From: JAZGGS01 sp963749485
GTDB taxonomy: Bacteria; Bacteroidota; Ignavibacteria; Ignavibacteriales; Ignavibacteriaceae
Reading direction: 5' to 3'
NCBI GenBank assembly: GCA_963749485.1
Contig: CAVVMV010000009.1
Location: 43,716-107,715 of the forward strand
Length of the DNA: 64,000 nucleotides
In this document: piece after piece, positions 22,467-32,997 of the stretch
Layout: each line of letters starts with the position of its first letter
Position numbering within the stretch: position 1 is the stretch's first letter
Program-made: the position numbers and the translations under genes
The notes under the pieces: generated by a model
Seen by the model: the letters and a program-made list of their open reading frames with translations, nothing else
What the model was told of the DNA's origin: nothing
Database searches by the model: none

Positions 22467-23108
22467 TCATACAAGAAAAGGATTATTTTTCATTTCGTGG
22501 TTAATTGTGCTCGGTTCTCCGTGACCGGGATAAATTTTTACATCGCCGGGAAGCGTAAAAAGTTTTGTTTCAATTGATCTGATCAAACGGTTGTAATCGC
22601 CGCCCCACAAATCTGTTCTGCCAATCCCTTCCCTAAAAAGTACATCACCGGTTATGCAAATTTTATCTTCTTCAAAATAGATGCAATACTCGCCAGGTGT
22701 GTGCCCGGGTGTGAAGAGAAATTTTATTTTTGTTTCACCAAGCTGCAATTCCTTTTCTTCAGTGATGAAACCATCCGGTTTTGGCGGTTCTTTATAATCT
22801 ACACCAAATGCTGATGCCTGTGCTTTTCCATTTTGAAGTAACGGAACATCTTTTTCAGGAATTAAAAATTGCGGGTTATATTTTTCCTTAACAAAATTAC
22901 AGCCTAAAATATGATCGATATGGCAATGAGTATTTATTAAGTATTTAATTTTAAGATCATTCTTTGAAATGAAATCTTCAAGTAGTTCTTCTTCTGATAA
23001 GCTTGATGTTCCGGGATCGATTACAGCAGCTTCTTTTGTTTCTTCATCCCAAACAACAAAAGTGTTTTCAGAAAAGAGGTTAAATACAAAAGTTTCAATT
23101 TTTATCAT
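22467..23108 (-). CDS. MBL-fold metallohydrolase (glyoxalase II-like)
   Basis: 213 aa and intact. The metal-binding signature THCHIDH supplies H61, H63, D65 and H66. FTPGHTPGEYCIYF, CITGDVLFREGIGRTDLWGGD and YPGHGEPSTI contribute the remaining ligands. This wording is typical of small cytoplasmic hydroxyacylglutathione-hydrolase-like proteins and persulfide dioxygenase relatives, whose substrates vary. It sits between aroC and the carboxyltransferase on the same strand. It is 8 bp from the end of aroC, so it is probably co-transcribed with it. Confidence 0.88.
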   Translation of the reverse strand: MIKIETFVFNLFSENTFVVWDEETKEAAVIDPGTSSLSEEELLEDFISKNDLKIKYLINTHCHIDHILGCNFVKEKYNPQFLIPEKDVPLLQNGKAQASAFGVDYKEPPKPDGFITEEKELQLGETKIKFLFTPGHTPGEYCIYFEEDKICITGDVLFREGIGRTDLWGGDYNRLIRSIETKLFTLPGDVKIYPGHGEPSTINHEMKNNPFLV

Positions 23109-23116
23109 CTATAAAA

Positions 23117-24329
23117 CTACTTTCTGAAATTCTTTTGAATTCTTTTAAAAGAATTTTTAGTATAAAGTTTATAATTATCTTTCGTTTCTTCCAGGGAATC
23201 TCCTCCAAATTTTAGCAGGAAGTGTTTTGCAATAACCCACGCAAGCATACTTTCTGCAATTACCGAACAAGCAGGAACAGCAACAAAATCACTTCTTTCA
23301 TAGCGTGCAACAGTTTTTTTCATTTTGCTTAAGATCAATAGTATTTAAAGGATTTGATAAAGTTGCAATTGGTTTCATAGCTGCTGTAACAATAATCGGC
23401 ATCCCTGTTGTAATTCCTCCTTCAACTCCTCCTGCCCTGTTTGTTTTACGAGAAAAGTTTTCACCTTTAATAATAATTTCATCATGAACCTGCGAACCAA
23501 AAGATTCAGCACTTGCAAAACCGTTTCCAATTTCAACACCTTTAACTGCGTTGATAGACATAATCGCTGAAGCAATATCAGCATCAATTTTTCTATCGTA
23601 ATGCATAAAACTGCCAAGTCCTGCAGGCAAACCTGTTGCAATAACTACAAAGGTTCCTCCAAGTGAATCACCTTTTTTCTTTGCAAGTTTTATTTTATTG
23701 ATGATCTTTTTTTCCTGTTCTGCATCTAAAACTCTTACAGAACTTAGATCAGCATTTGAAGATAAGCGCACAACATCCAGTTTATTAGAAGATAAATTGT
23801 TCAGCAGTTTCTCTTTATAATTTGTTTTTGCATAAACACCGCCAATGCTTTCAACATAACTGCCAACAGTAATTCCAAATTCTTCCAGGAATCTTCGTGC
23901 AACAGTTCCTGCAGCAACGCGTGCAGCAGTTTCCCTTGCACTCGATCTTTCAATCGAATTTCTTATATCATCAAAATTATATTTAGTTGTACCAGTAAGA
24001 TCTGCATGACCGGGACGAGGAATTGAAACTTTATTAACTGATGAAGATTTTTTCTCAGTATCGAGTATCTCTTCCCAGTTTTCCCAATCATTATTTTTTA
24101 TAAGAAGTGAAATTGGTGAGCCAAGAGTTTTACCAAATCTTATTCCGCTTAAAATTTCAACTTCATCTGATTCAATTTTCATTCGCCCGCTTCTTCCGTA
24201 ACCGGCTTGCCTTCTTTTAAGATGAAAATCGAAATAATCTTTTTTCAGAGGAAGATTTGACGGAAATCCTTCGATGATGGAAGTAAGTGCTTTACCGTGC
24301 GATTCACCTGCGGTTAGAAATCTTATCAT
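23117..24329 (-). CDS. aroC: Chorismate synthase (one indel)
   Basis: Starts MIRFLTAGESHGKALTSIIEGFP, with GYGRSGRMKIE, SIPRPGHADLTG, NSIERSSARETAARVAAG and RAGGVEGGITTG, all AroC signatures of the FMN-binding core. The frame breaks near 23320 in a run of T residues, then resumes as TVARYERSDFVAVPACSVIAESMLAWVIA, the conserved C-terminal region. About 403 aa after repair. It converts EPSP to chorismate, which also feeds the PabB-PabC fusion at 3.7-5.6 kb. A bidirectional terminator separates it from htrA upstream. Confidence 0.95.
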
Positions 24330-24363
24330 ATAAATGAGTTTTTTTATTTCAAATATAAAAAAA

Positions 24364-24391
24364 CGTCCCGATAAAATCGGGACGCTTTTTT
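24364..24391 (-). terminator. Strong intrinsic terminator after htrA
   Basis: The perfect stem cgtcccgat-aaa-atcgggacg is flanked by a T-run on the plus strand and by an A-run on the other side, so it can work in both directions. It lies between the htrA stop and the aroC start, both on the minus strand. It therefore probably ends the htrA transcript. Confidence 0.85.
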
Positions 24392-24412
24392 TATAAATAT
24401 AGATATCATAAT

Positions 24413-25898
24413 CTATTCTGGAATTTCTAATCCAATAAACCTTGTGTTTCCCTGGTTATCAATAACTTTAATAAGTAATGCAGAACCTTTTTTCGATTCA
24501 ATCATATCAGAAAGGTCATCAACATTCTTAACAGGAGTTTTATCTGCTTCAACAATTACCAGCCCGGCAAACAGTCTCTGGTCTTCTGAACGGCTGAACG
24601 CTCTCACGTCAGTAATAATAACTCCGTTTTCAACATCGAAATCAGTGCGTTCCTTATCAGTAAGATTTTTAACTGTTAAACCTATTCCATCAAACGAAGC
24701 AGTTGAAGATGAAGATTCTTCACTGCTTTCTTCATTTGTTTTATCTGGATGTCGGTTCAATAGATGTTTCGGTATCTCTTTTCTTTAAAGTTATTTCTCT
24801 TTCTATCTCTTCACCATCCCTGAACAAAGTAAGAGTTACAGTCGTACCTGCAGTTTTGGCTGCAACGTAACTTTGCAATTCATTAGGTCTGTTAACTTCT
24901 CTTCCATCAATTTTAAGGATCACATCACCAGCTTTTAAATCAGATTCGGATGCTGCGCCGCCTTCAACTATACCCTGGATAATAATTCCTCTTGGTTTAT
25001 CCATCCCAAGTGATTTTGCAATAGCGTTATCTACTTCGCCAATATTCACTCCTATGTAACCTCTACTAACTTTACCGTGAGCAATTAAATCTTTAGCAAC
25101 AGCTTTAGCAAGATTGATAGGAATAGCAAATCCATAACCTATATAAGTACCACCTCCACCTGATGCAATTGCAGAGTTTACACCGATAACTGAACCGGAA
25201 AGATCTACAAGTGCACCGCCGCTGTTACCAGGATTAATAGCTGCGTCAGTTTGAATAAAATTCTCAACACCGTAGCTGTCACGAATTAATCCAAGCTGTC
25301 CTCTGCCAATTGCACTAACAATTCCAGCCGTAACTGTTGAAGAAAGTGAAAGTGGATTACCGATTGCCATTACCCATTGCCCAACTTTAAGATTATCAGA
25401 ATCACCTAAGTACGCTACAGGAAGATTCCCGGCATCGATCTTTATAACAGCAAGATCTGTTAAAGGATCGGTTCCAATTACTGTTGCATCAAATCTTCTT
25501 TTATCATATAAACCAACTGATACTTTACTTGCATTCTCTACAACGTGGTTATTTGTAATAATGTAACCATCTTCAGAGATTATTATTCCGCTGCCGGAAC
25601 CTCGCTGTTCCTGCGGCATATCTTTAAATGGGAAAAAGAACCAATCGCCGTGCGGGTTTTCTCTTTCCGAAACAACCGAAATCTGAACAATGGTTGGGGT
25701 AACAGTTTCAGCCACTTCTATAAACGACTGGCTAAAGGATGATGCATCGGCATCAAGGTTTACGGGCGGCTCTTTTGCACCAAGATTAACATCCGCTAAG
25801 CTTGGTCTTACAAGTCCGAATCCTGAAACCAGCACTGCACCAAACAATACTCCGATTATTAAAAGTGAAGCTGCTCCAATTATTCCTTTGGCTTTCAT
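24413..25898 (-). CDS. degP: DegP/HtrA-family periplasmic serine protease (one indel)
   Basis: A single N-terminal membrane anchor or signal (GIIGAASLLIIGVLFGAVLV) is followed by a trypsin-like domain with the catalytic triad H118 (TNNHVVENA), D148 (DPLTDLAVIKID) and S226 (INPGNSGGAL). Two PDZ domains follow, the first with RGYIGVNIGEV. The second is reached after an indel near 24750 and contains FDGIGLTVKNL. About 490 aa after repair. This is a protein quality-control protease of the cell envelope. The Gly-rich QRGSGSGIIISEDGYI before the His is family-typical. Confidence 0.94.
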
Positions 25899-25971
25899 TT
25901 CATTTCCTCCGATATTTTATTTTCATATTAACTGAACATTAAAAAAGTATCAACTGTTATCTCTTCACCTC

Positions 25972-26713
25972 TCAATTTACTATTTGTAAAGATTGAATTC
26001 CCTTAAAATCCGGGACGTGATATTTAAGATGTCTTTCAAGCAGACTATTCGCATCATCAACAGCTTTATCACTGATAATTATCAGCGATTATGTTTGCTT
26101 TTAGACAACTAAGATATTGAAAAAGTTCCAAATTAATTTCATAAAAATCAACCTCTTCTTTAGTGCATTTACCGCATATCAAACCTTTATCAAAATTATA
26201 GTACAAACTTAAACTGGAAAAATCTGCCCCATTGCAAACCGCACACCTTTCTACCTGGAATTCATAACCAATTTCTTTTAGGAAGAATAAAAAGAATCTT
26301 CCGAAACTTATTTCCGGTTTTTCGTTTGATGAATTTATCCGGGATAAGATTCTAACAACTCCCTTGAAAACCTGCTTGTTCACCTCACGCTCTGCCATAA
26401 GGTTTTTTACAAGTTCAATCACTGCATAAGCAAATTTAAGTTTTTGCAGATCATTTTTTAATGACGGAAAATGTGTTAAGATTTCTGCACTTGATAAAAG
26501 TTGAACATCTCTTGAATCTTTTTTATAAAAAACTACCTGCAAGTGGTTAAGTGGATCTACTAGTGACCCGAATTTAGATTTGGGTGATCGTCCACCTTTA
26601 GCGATCACTGATATTCTTCCATAATCTTCGGTAAATAAATCCGCAATTATGCTTGAATCGCCGTAAGCAAGTTTACTTAGTACAACGGATTCGGTTTCTA
26701 TTATTTCGCTCAT
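25972..26713 (-). CDS. recO: DNA repair protein RecO (one indel)
   Basis: An N-terminal OB fold (ETESVVLSKLAYGDSSII; GRISVIAKGGRSPKSKFG) is followed by a helical domain and a zinc-binding site, CAVCNG and CGKC. The frame breaks near 26082 and then continues as SDKAVDDANSLLERHLKYHVPDF, the expected C-terminus, to the stop at 25972. About 246 aa. RecO helps load RecA in the RecFOR pathway. Its ATG overlaps the mtnA stop (ATGA), so the two are translationally linked. Confidence 0.93.
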
Positions 26714-27766
26714 CGTATAAAATTATAAGGGAAGGTGAACACACCTTCTTCCGTGATGATGCCCTTAATTAAGTGAGATGGTGTAACATCAAATGCAGGT
26801 GTAAAAGCATCGTATTCTTCTGAGGTAAATTTGTGCCCATCTAAAGTAAGTATTTCTTTCTTATCGCGGTACTCTATAATAATTTCTGAACCCGAAGCTA
26901 TATCGCGGTCAATCGTAGTGGAAGGTGCTGCAATATAAAAAGGAATGTTATGAAAATTACATAGGATTGCGAGATTGTACGTTCCAATCTTATTTGCTGA
27001 ATCTCCATTAAGTGCTATCCTATCTGCTCCGGTAATCACTAAGATCAACCTTGTTTTGTTTCATAAGTTCAGCGGCAGAAGAATCTGTTTGCAGTGCAAA
27101 AGGAATACCATTTTTACTCAATTCGAAAGCTGTAAGCCGTGAACCCTGAAGCAACGGACGGGTTTCATCTGCATAAACGAATTCCACCAGGTCGTTTTCA
27201 AATCCGGTTTTAATAACACTGAATGCTGTTCCATCACCGCCTGTGGCAAGCTTACCGGTATTGCAGTGAGTTAACACTTTAGATTTTTTTTCAAAAATAC
27301 TTAAACCGTTCCTACCAATTTTGCTGCAAAATTCTACATCCTTTTGATGAATTTCTTTTGCTTTATTTAAAAGTACTTCATAAAGATTATTTGAATGTCT
27401 ATTGGATATTATAAACATTTTCTTAATCTCATTAAGTGCAAAGAATAAATTTACTGCAGTTGGTCTTGTGGATTCTAATCTTTTAAAAGCTTTTTCAAAA
27501 GCTTCGCCGTAATTGTCTTTCCCTTTTAATGCCAGTGCAAGCCCATAAGCTGCCATAATACCAATAAGCGGAGCACCACGAACTTCGAGACGTTCTATTG
27601 CAACAGCAATCCTTTCGTAATCATCTGTTTCAATATAGGTTTCTTCAAGTGGAAGTTTTGTCTGATCAAGAAAGATCAGTTTATCATCCTGGAATTTTAC
27701 TGAGAAGTAATTATTCTGTTTTCCTGCAAAGCGGTTCGCCTGAGGCGAATTAACTTCGTTCAACAT
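26710..27766 (-). CDS. mtnA: S-methyl-5-thioribose-1-phosphate isomerase (one indel)
   Basis: EVRGAPLIGIMAAYGLALAL, LTHCNTGKLATGGDGTAF (catalytic Cys) and, after the indel near 27040, VITGADRIALNGDSANKIGTYNLAI (catalytic Asp) identify the eIF2B-like MtnA family. It converts methylthioribose-1-phosphate to methylthioribulose-1-phosphate in methionine salvage. About 350 aa. The first 17 or so residues (MLNEVNSPQANRFAGKQ) look like an added extension: they cover a small palindrome at 27735-27749, and typical proteins begin near NYFSVKFQ. A PfkB-type kinase ends 3 bp upstream. Confidence 0.94.
27735..27749. repeat. Short palindrome in the mtnA 5' end
   Basis: ttcgcc-tga-ggcgaa is a perfect inverted repeat within the first codons of mtnA, encoding part of SPQANRFA. 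It resembles the element tccgcc-tct-ggcgga at 53998-54012 in layout (6-bp arms, 3-bp loop). They may be members of one dispersed family, but two copies are weak evidence. Confidence 0.5.
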
Positions 27767-27769
27767 CGC

Positions 27770-28691
27770 TCAATCGTCCGGTTGATCAAATCGTGACAAA
27801 TTTCTGAACTCTCTGAATCTATCCTGAATTTGAAGATATGAAAGGTCTTCTAATGCTTTCGTGCTGAATTTTTCAACGCAAAATGAAGCCATTGCACTGC
27901 CATAAATAACTGCACGTTTCATATTTTCCGGTGAAAGATCACGTGTTTTATAAAGATAGCCGATAAAGCCGCCGGCAAAGGAATCACCTGCTCCTGTAGG
28001 ATCATAAATTATTTCCATTGGATAAGCCGGAGCAGAAAAAATAGTATCATCTGCAAAAAGCATTGCACCGTGTTCACCCTTTTTGATGATCAGGAATTCA
28101 GGTCCCATTTCACGGATTAATTTTGCAGCTTTAATAAGATTTGGTTCGTTTGAAAGTAAGCGTGCTTCCGAATCGTTAATGATGAGAACATTTACACGTT
28201 TAAGAAGTTTTACAAGTTCATCCTTCATTCCTTCAATCCAGTAATTCATAGTATCGCAAACTACAAACTGTGTGTTATCCATCTGGTCTAACACTCTTAA
28301 CTGAAGCGTGGGAGCAATATTACCAAGACAAAGGTATTTTGATTTTTTATAATTATCCGGAATTACAGGATCAAATTTTTCGAAAACATTTAAATCTGTA
28401 AAAAGTGTATCTCTAACATTTAAATCATAGTGATACTTACCTCCCCAGCGAAATGTTTTCCCTCCTTCAATTATTTGAAGTCCCTCAAGATCAACATTAT
28501 GCTTACCTAAAAGATCGATGTATTCTTGCGGATAGTCACTTCCAACCACACCAACTAATTGGATAGGTCCGGAAAAATAACTTGCAGCTAAAGAAATATA
28601 ATGTTGCCGATCCGCCAAGCGCATCAGTAACTTTATCAAACGGTGTTTCAACAGTATCCAATCCAAGTGAGCCAACAACGAGTAATCCCAA
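27770..28691 (-). CDS. PfkB-family carbohydrate/nucleoside kinase (one indel)
   Basis: The best start is the TTG at 28691, six bases after CCGGAG, giving MGLLVVGSLGLDTVETPFDKVTDALGGSA. After an indel near 28605 it continues YISLAASYFSGPIQLVGVVG. The PfkB signature DPTGAGDSFAGGFIGYL near the C-terminus holds the catalytic Asp and anion hole. About 306 aa. Substrate is not evident. It is directly upstream of mtnA (3-bp gap), which makes a nucleoside or thioribose-related sugar worth testing, but the family is too broad to assign one. Confidence 0.88.
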
Positions 28692-28772
28692 GTTTTTCTC
28701 CGGTTATTTGTTAAAAAAATGAATTAGAAAAATAATTAAAATGATATTGAATGCATAATTAAAACAGGGCGA

Positions 28773-29237
28773 TTATTCTACTTTTATCTCTACAAAATGG
28801 AAAAAACTTTTTTCATTTAAAAAGTAATCTTCAATAATATCAACGGCTTCTCGCTGTCCCGGCCAGGCAAGAAGTTTTTTTGCTTCATCCTTACCGACCC
28901 ATTTATATTCTGTATGCTCATTGCTTAAAATTACATTCGTTTCTCCATCCACTCTTGCAGCAAAAACCGGCAGCAAACAGATGTATTCATCTTTCGGTTC
29001 GTAAAAGGAATTGATTGTTGGAGCAACCCAAAGTTGAAATGGTATTAAACCTGTTTCTTCTTTTATTTCGCGCAAAGCTGTTTGATGAGCTTTTTCCTTC
29101 CCTTCAATTTTACCAGTTACCATTTGCCATAAACCGGGATAAATCTGGTTATTTGCTCGCTTCAATAATAAAAATTCAATTCCATTCTCTGTTTCTCGAA
29201 AAATGTGTGCTTCGATCATTGTAGAAATAATTTTCAT
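28773..29237 (-). CDS. Nudix hydrolase (NudB-like)
   Basis: 154 aa and intact. The Nudix box is complete: GKIEGKEKAHQTALREIKEETGL fits Gx5Ex7REUxEExGU. The N-terminal LLLKRANNQIYPGLWQMVTG and the later EYKWVGKDEA resemble dihydroneopterin triphosphate pyrophosphatase (NudB) proteins, which act in folate synthesis. That assignment is tentative because Nudix enzymes accept many nucleotides. The start could be the first ATG (29237) or the second (29219). Confidence 0.85.
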   Translation of the reverse strand: MKIISTMIEAHIFRETENGIEFLLLKRANNQIYPGLWQMVTGKIEGKEKAHQTALREIKEETGLIPFQLWVAPTINSFYEPKDEYICLLPVFAARVDGETNVILSNEHTEYKWVGKDEAKKLLAWPGQREAVDIIEDYFLNEKSFFHFVEIKVE

Positions 29238-29317
29238 TTTAATTTTATTTTGTTAAGAAATTTATTGATTAAAATATATTTTTAGCCATACATGTATTCA
29301 TGCAATCAACACATTCT

Positions 29318-32300
29318 TTAAAAATACGCTCTCGCTTCTGCTCGTGCTGTATGGATTACTCTTCCGCCTCCCTGCGCTCTGCCATCATAACTAATTGTAG
29401 TTTGCAGGAACGAAGCAAGGCGGTAATCAAAATTTAATCTCCAGAAATAATTTTTACCAAGCTGGTTTCCGCTGAGTATTTCAAAAGGAATAAAATTTTC
29501 AGTTGCGTTTGCATTCAATTCAGTTCGTTCAACTTCAATTCTCAATCTACCTGTTCCGGCAAAGGACAAATTAAATCTTATAACCTGGGAATTCAAATCT
29601 ATTACTGTTGGAATTTCGGGAAGGTTATCTTCACTTTTGCCGACTTTAAATTTAAATCCTACTTCAATATTTCTTTCGGGTCTGTAAGAAAAATCTGAAG
29701 TTATATTATTATCAGCTATAATCCTGCTGCGTGTAGATGCTTCAGGTGCAGTTACATTATCGGTCAGATTAACAAAATCAGTTTGATTACTAAGCTCCTT
29801 CACCATTCTGAATCTAATTCTTACACTCCTTTCACGGTTGTAACCTTTTTCAATACCTGTATTAAACTCATTCATTGAAAATCTTTGAGCATATCGGAAA
29901 CGAAACGATAGCTCCTGCTGATTTTCATTTATGAAAAGATCCTGCTGGAAAAAATTTGAACCTCGAATTGTTACACCTTCCTGTGAAAAAATTTGAACTG
30001 CATCAGGTAAATTTTTGAAAGATCTTCCTCCCGTGTTACTTCTTCAATTCTCCAAACTGTTTCACTGGATAAAGGTTTTAATATTGTTCCGGGTAAAGAA
30101 TTCCTGGTAAAAAATATCTGCATATTTTATTTTCCAGCGTGTATTGGTTTTGAAATCTATAACAGGAAACAATTCATCGGATGGAATTGTTACAATGATA
30201 TAATCTCCATCAAACAGTGTTGGCTCAAATTCCGATTCATCCGCAACTCCGTTTCCGTTAAGATCACCGAGGTACCTGTAATTACCTGTTCCCTGTTCTA
30301 CTTTTATAAAAACTTTTTCCAGCCTTGCCTGCTTTTCTGTTGATACTTCGTAAAATAAATCGCCGTTAAAAATTGGTTCCCAAAAATTAAATTTTGATTG
30401 TGATCTTATAAGGATTTGTTCTGTATCTAAAAATCCTTTTTCCTTAAACGGATCTGTAAATTTTTTATTTCTTACAGTAAAGTTTAGCGAAGTATTAACT
30501 TCTTTAATTCCGCGGTATGTAAGATCGTAAATTTGTGCTTTTGCTATTGCTTCTTTAATCATAAGCCCGTTAAGAGGAAGATAATCATCCCGATGCGAAT
30601 ACTTTGCTGAAAATTTTAATCCTTCAAGATCAATCAACTCTATATAAGGATTAAGTTCAAAATATTCTAAGCTTCCTGATAAAAGTGAATCTTTACTGCT
30701 TTGCCTGTCTCTTTTATTTTCTGCAAGAAAATTAAACCCGGGTTTTAGTTTCCACAGAATATAATTTACATCACCGGATTGCCTTATCCATTTGCTTAAT
30801 CTTGATAGATTTTTTGTATTAACATAATCGAAGTTATAGTATAAGTTATATTTATTTTTATCGGAAAATTTTAAAATATTATTGAACCTATCGGATTTAA
30901 AATTCTCACCTCTTCTTAAAAAACCACCAGAGGAAGTAATATTCAGTTCTTCAACAGGAATAAGATTTAAATTTACTTCCCGGAATTGTTCATCCTCCTG
31001 ATTTGAGGAACCGGAAGTATTATAGATTCTGTTAAATTCAACTTCGTTAAATCTATCTGTAGAAGTGAACTTATTATTAATGAATCTGTCTTTATAAGAA
31101 AACCCAATTTTACCAAGACTCATCGAACCAATTTTTACTTCGGAAGGATCAATCCGTAAACCTATTTTAGTAGCATAACCAAAATTATCTCCGTCATCAA
31201 GATCCGAAAATCTGTTCTTGTCCCACAAACTTCCGGAATATTCTAAAATCAGTGTGAACATTTTCAAGGGGAGAATATGATGCGGTTACGTTTCCAATCT
31301 GTTTAACTGGGGAATGGGTAGAAGAATAATCGGCAGGTAACCTCCCTCTCCAATTCCAACAAAACGAAAATTTCCTAATGCTTCTCTTACATAGTCGCCG
31401 CTTCCTTCTGCAATATAACTGAAAGAAACATTATAAATTGCAAGTGAATCACCGGGATTATAAACGTAGTAAGTGAATGGCTCATTATTAATTAACGTAT
31501 CCACAGCCTGGTAAATTCCTTTTCTAACACCAAGTGAATCTTCTTCGGCAAGCGAGACACCCGATTTGAAAGCTTTAACCGGATCATCACCGGCTTCAGA
31601 AATTATTTTTTTATCTTCTTCAGATAGTAAAATATCTACCGGTGCATTCGGATCATCTCCTTCCTGCAGATATTGAACACCAATCTTTAATTTATCATCA
31701 AACAGATTTGCTGTAACTCCGCTGCCTAAAAAGTTTCTTGAATATCTGCGGTCTGTGTATTCAAAATCTACAGCTATACGACTTGCGTTTGTAATTAATT
31801 TTTTAGGAGTAAAAGTTATTGTAGCGTTTGCATATTCAATTGTGTAATCGTTATTCTCACCTCGTTTCATTTCAATACCATCAAGATAAACTTTTTCAGT
31901 TCCGGCAATTACAATTATAAACTTTTCACCATTCAGACCGGTTAACTGGTAAGGACCCTGCACGCCATCGAGCCCGTTAAAATTATTTGTATTGAACTTT
32001 CCCCTGGAACTTGCAATAGCGCCATAACCGGTAAAATCAGATATGTTAAAACTACCCATCAATCCTTGCAGTTTCCTGTTGATAACTCCAAACTCTCCGT
32101 TCCGGTTACTAAGTTGATAATCTCCAAATGTACCAACAGCATTTGGATGTTTAACCTGTATAAAAACTTTATCAATCTCTTCAAGCCGTTCAGTATTTCC
32201 TTCCGGCTGAATTGGTGTATTCTGATCGGAGAGCGCTGCAACAATTTCAATATTTTCTGATAACCTTCCGGATAATTGAAGTCTTAATCCGCTGTTAAGT

Positions 32301-32794
32301 GAAAAATCTTTAGTTGTTCCAACAGTAAATCCTCTAATAAGTGTACCGCTTTTTTGCATTCCTTCACCAAAAATACTTTCAGGAGTAAATGCCGAGCCTT
32401 CAACTTCAACTACTCGAACGGTATCACCATATTTTTCGTTGAAACGAATTACAAGACTCCTCTTTTTATATTCCTTTTGAAGCGATAGGTTAACTGCTTG
32501 GTAAGTAATCAGCAATGTATCGAAAAGGGAATAAGGAAGAGTATCGGATAATGTAAACGAAGCTGTTGAATAAGAAAACTGGTAATCTGTAAAACGCTTT
32601 AGTACAGAATCTCTTAGAATAATAGTTTCAGAAAATGGAATGATAGCTACACCTGAAACCGAATAACTATTTTCGAAATTTATCGGAATACTGTCCGTAA
32701 CAGTAACAGTATTATATTTGTTCTGTGGGAAAAGAACCGCGGAGGCAAGCAGAACAATTAATATGAATAAAATTAATTTATAAGCCGGTTTCAA
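29318..32794 (-). CDS. Very large predicted outer-membrane beta-barrel protein, unknown function (frameshifted)
   Basis: About 1150 aa after repair of indels near 31280, 30055 and 29880. A signal peptide (KLILFILIVLLASAVLF) follows a TTG start at 32794. The N-terminal third has extracellular-type beta domains (GTLIRGFTVGTTKDFSLNSGLRLQ; NGLDGVQGPYQLTGLNGEKF). The remainder has alternating beta strands typical of a barrel and ends in RAEARAYF, with a C-terminal Phe as in many outer-membrane proteins. A DLNGNGVADESEFE calcium-loop-like stretch is present. It could be a distant relative of SprA-type translocon proteins, but I cannot establish this. It is divergent from msbA. Confidence 0.75.
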
Positions 32795-32997
32795 ACGAGG
32801 AAATTGTTTTATGAGTTTGCAATCTAATTTTATAAACTACTTATTTCAAGTCTATATAGATAACAGGAAAGATAGGGTAAATCAACCCTTAAGGAGAAGT
32901 TTTCAATCTTTACCTAATAATCATTATTTTATTGTATTAATTTTAACCAATTAAATAGTACCGTAAATTACAAATGCTTTTATAATTGAGTTCTGTG

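Noticed and set aside
24444..24788. Plus-strand open frame opposite htrA
   Set aside because: It lies wholly antisense to the PDZ region of HtrA and has low-complexity composition typical of a shadow frame.
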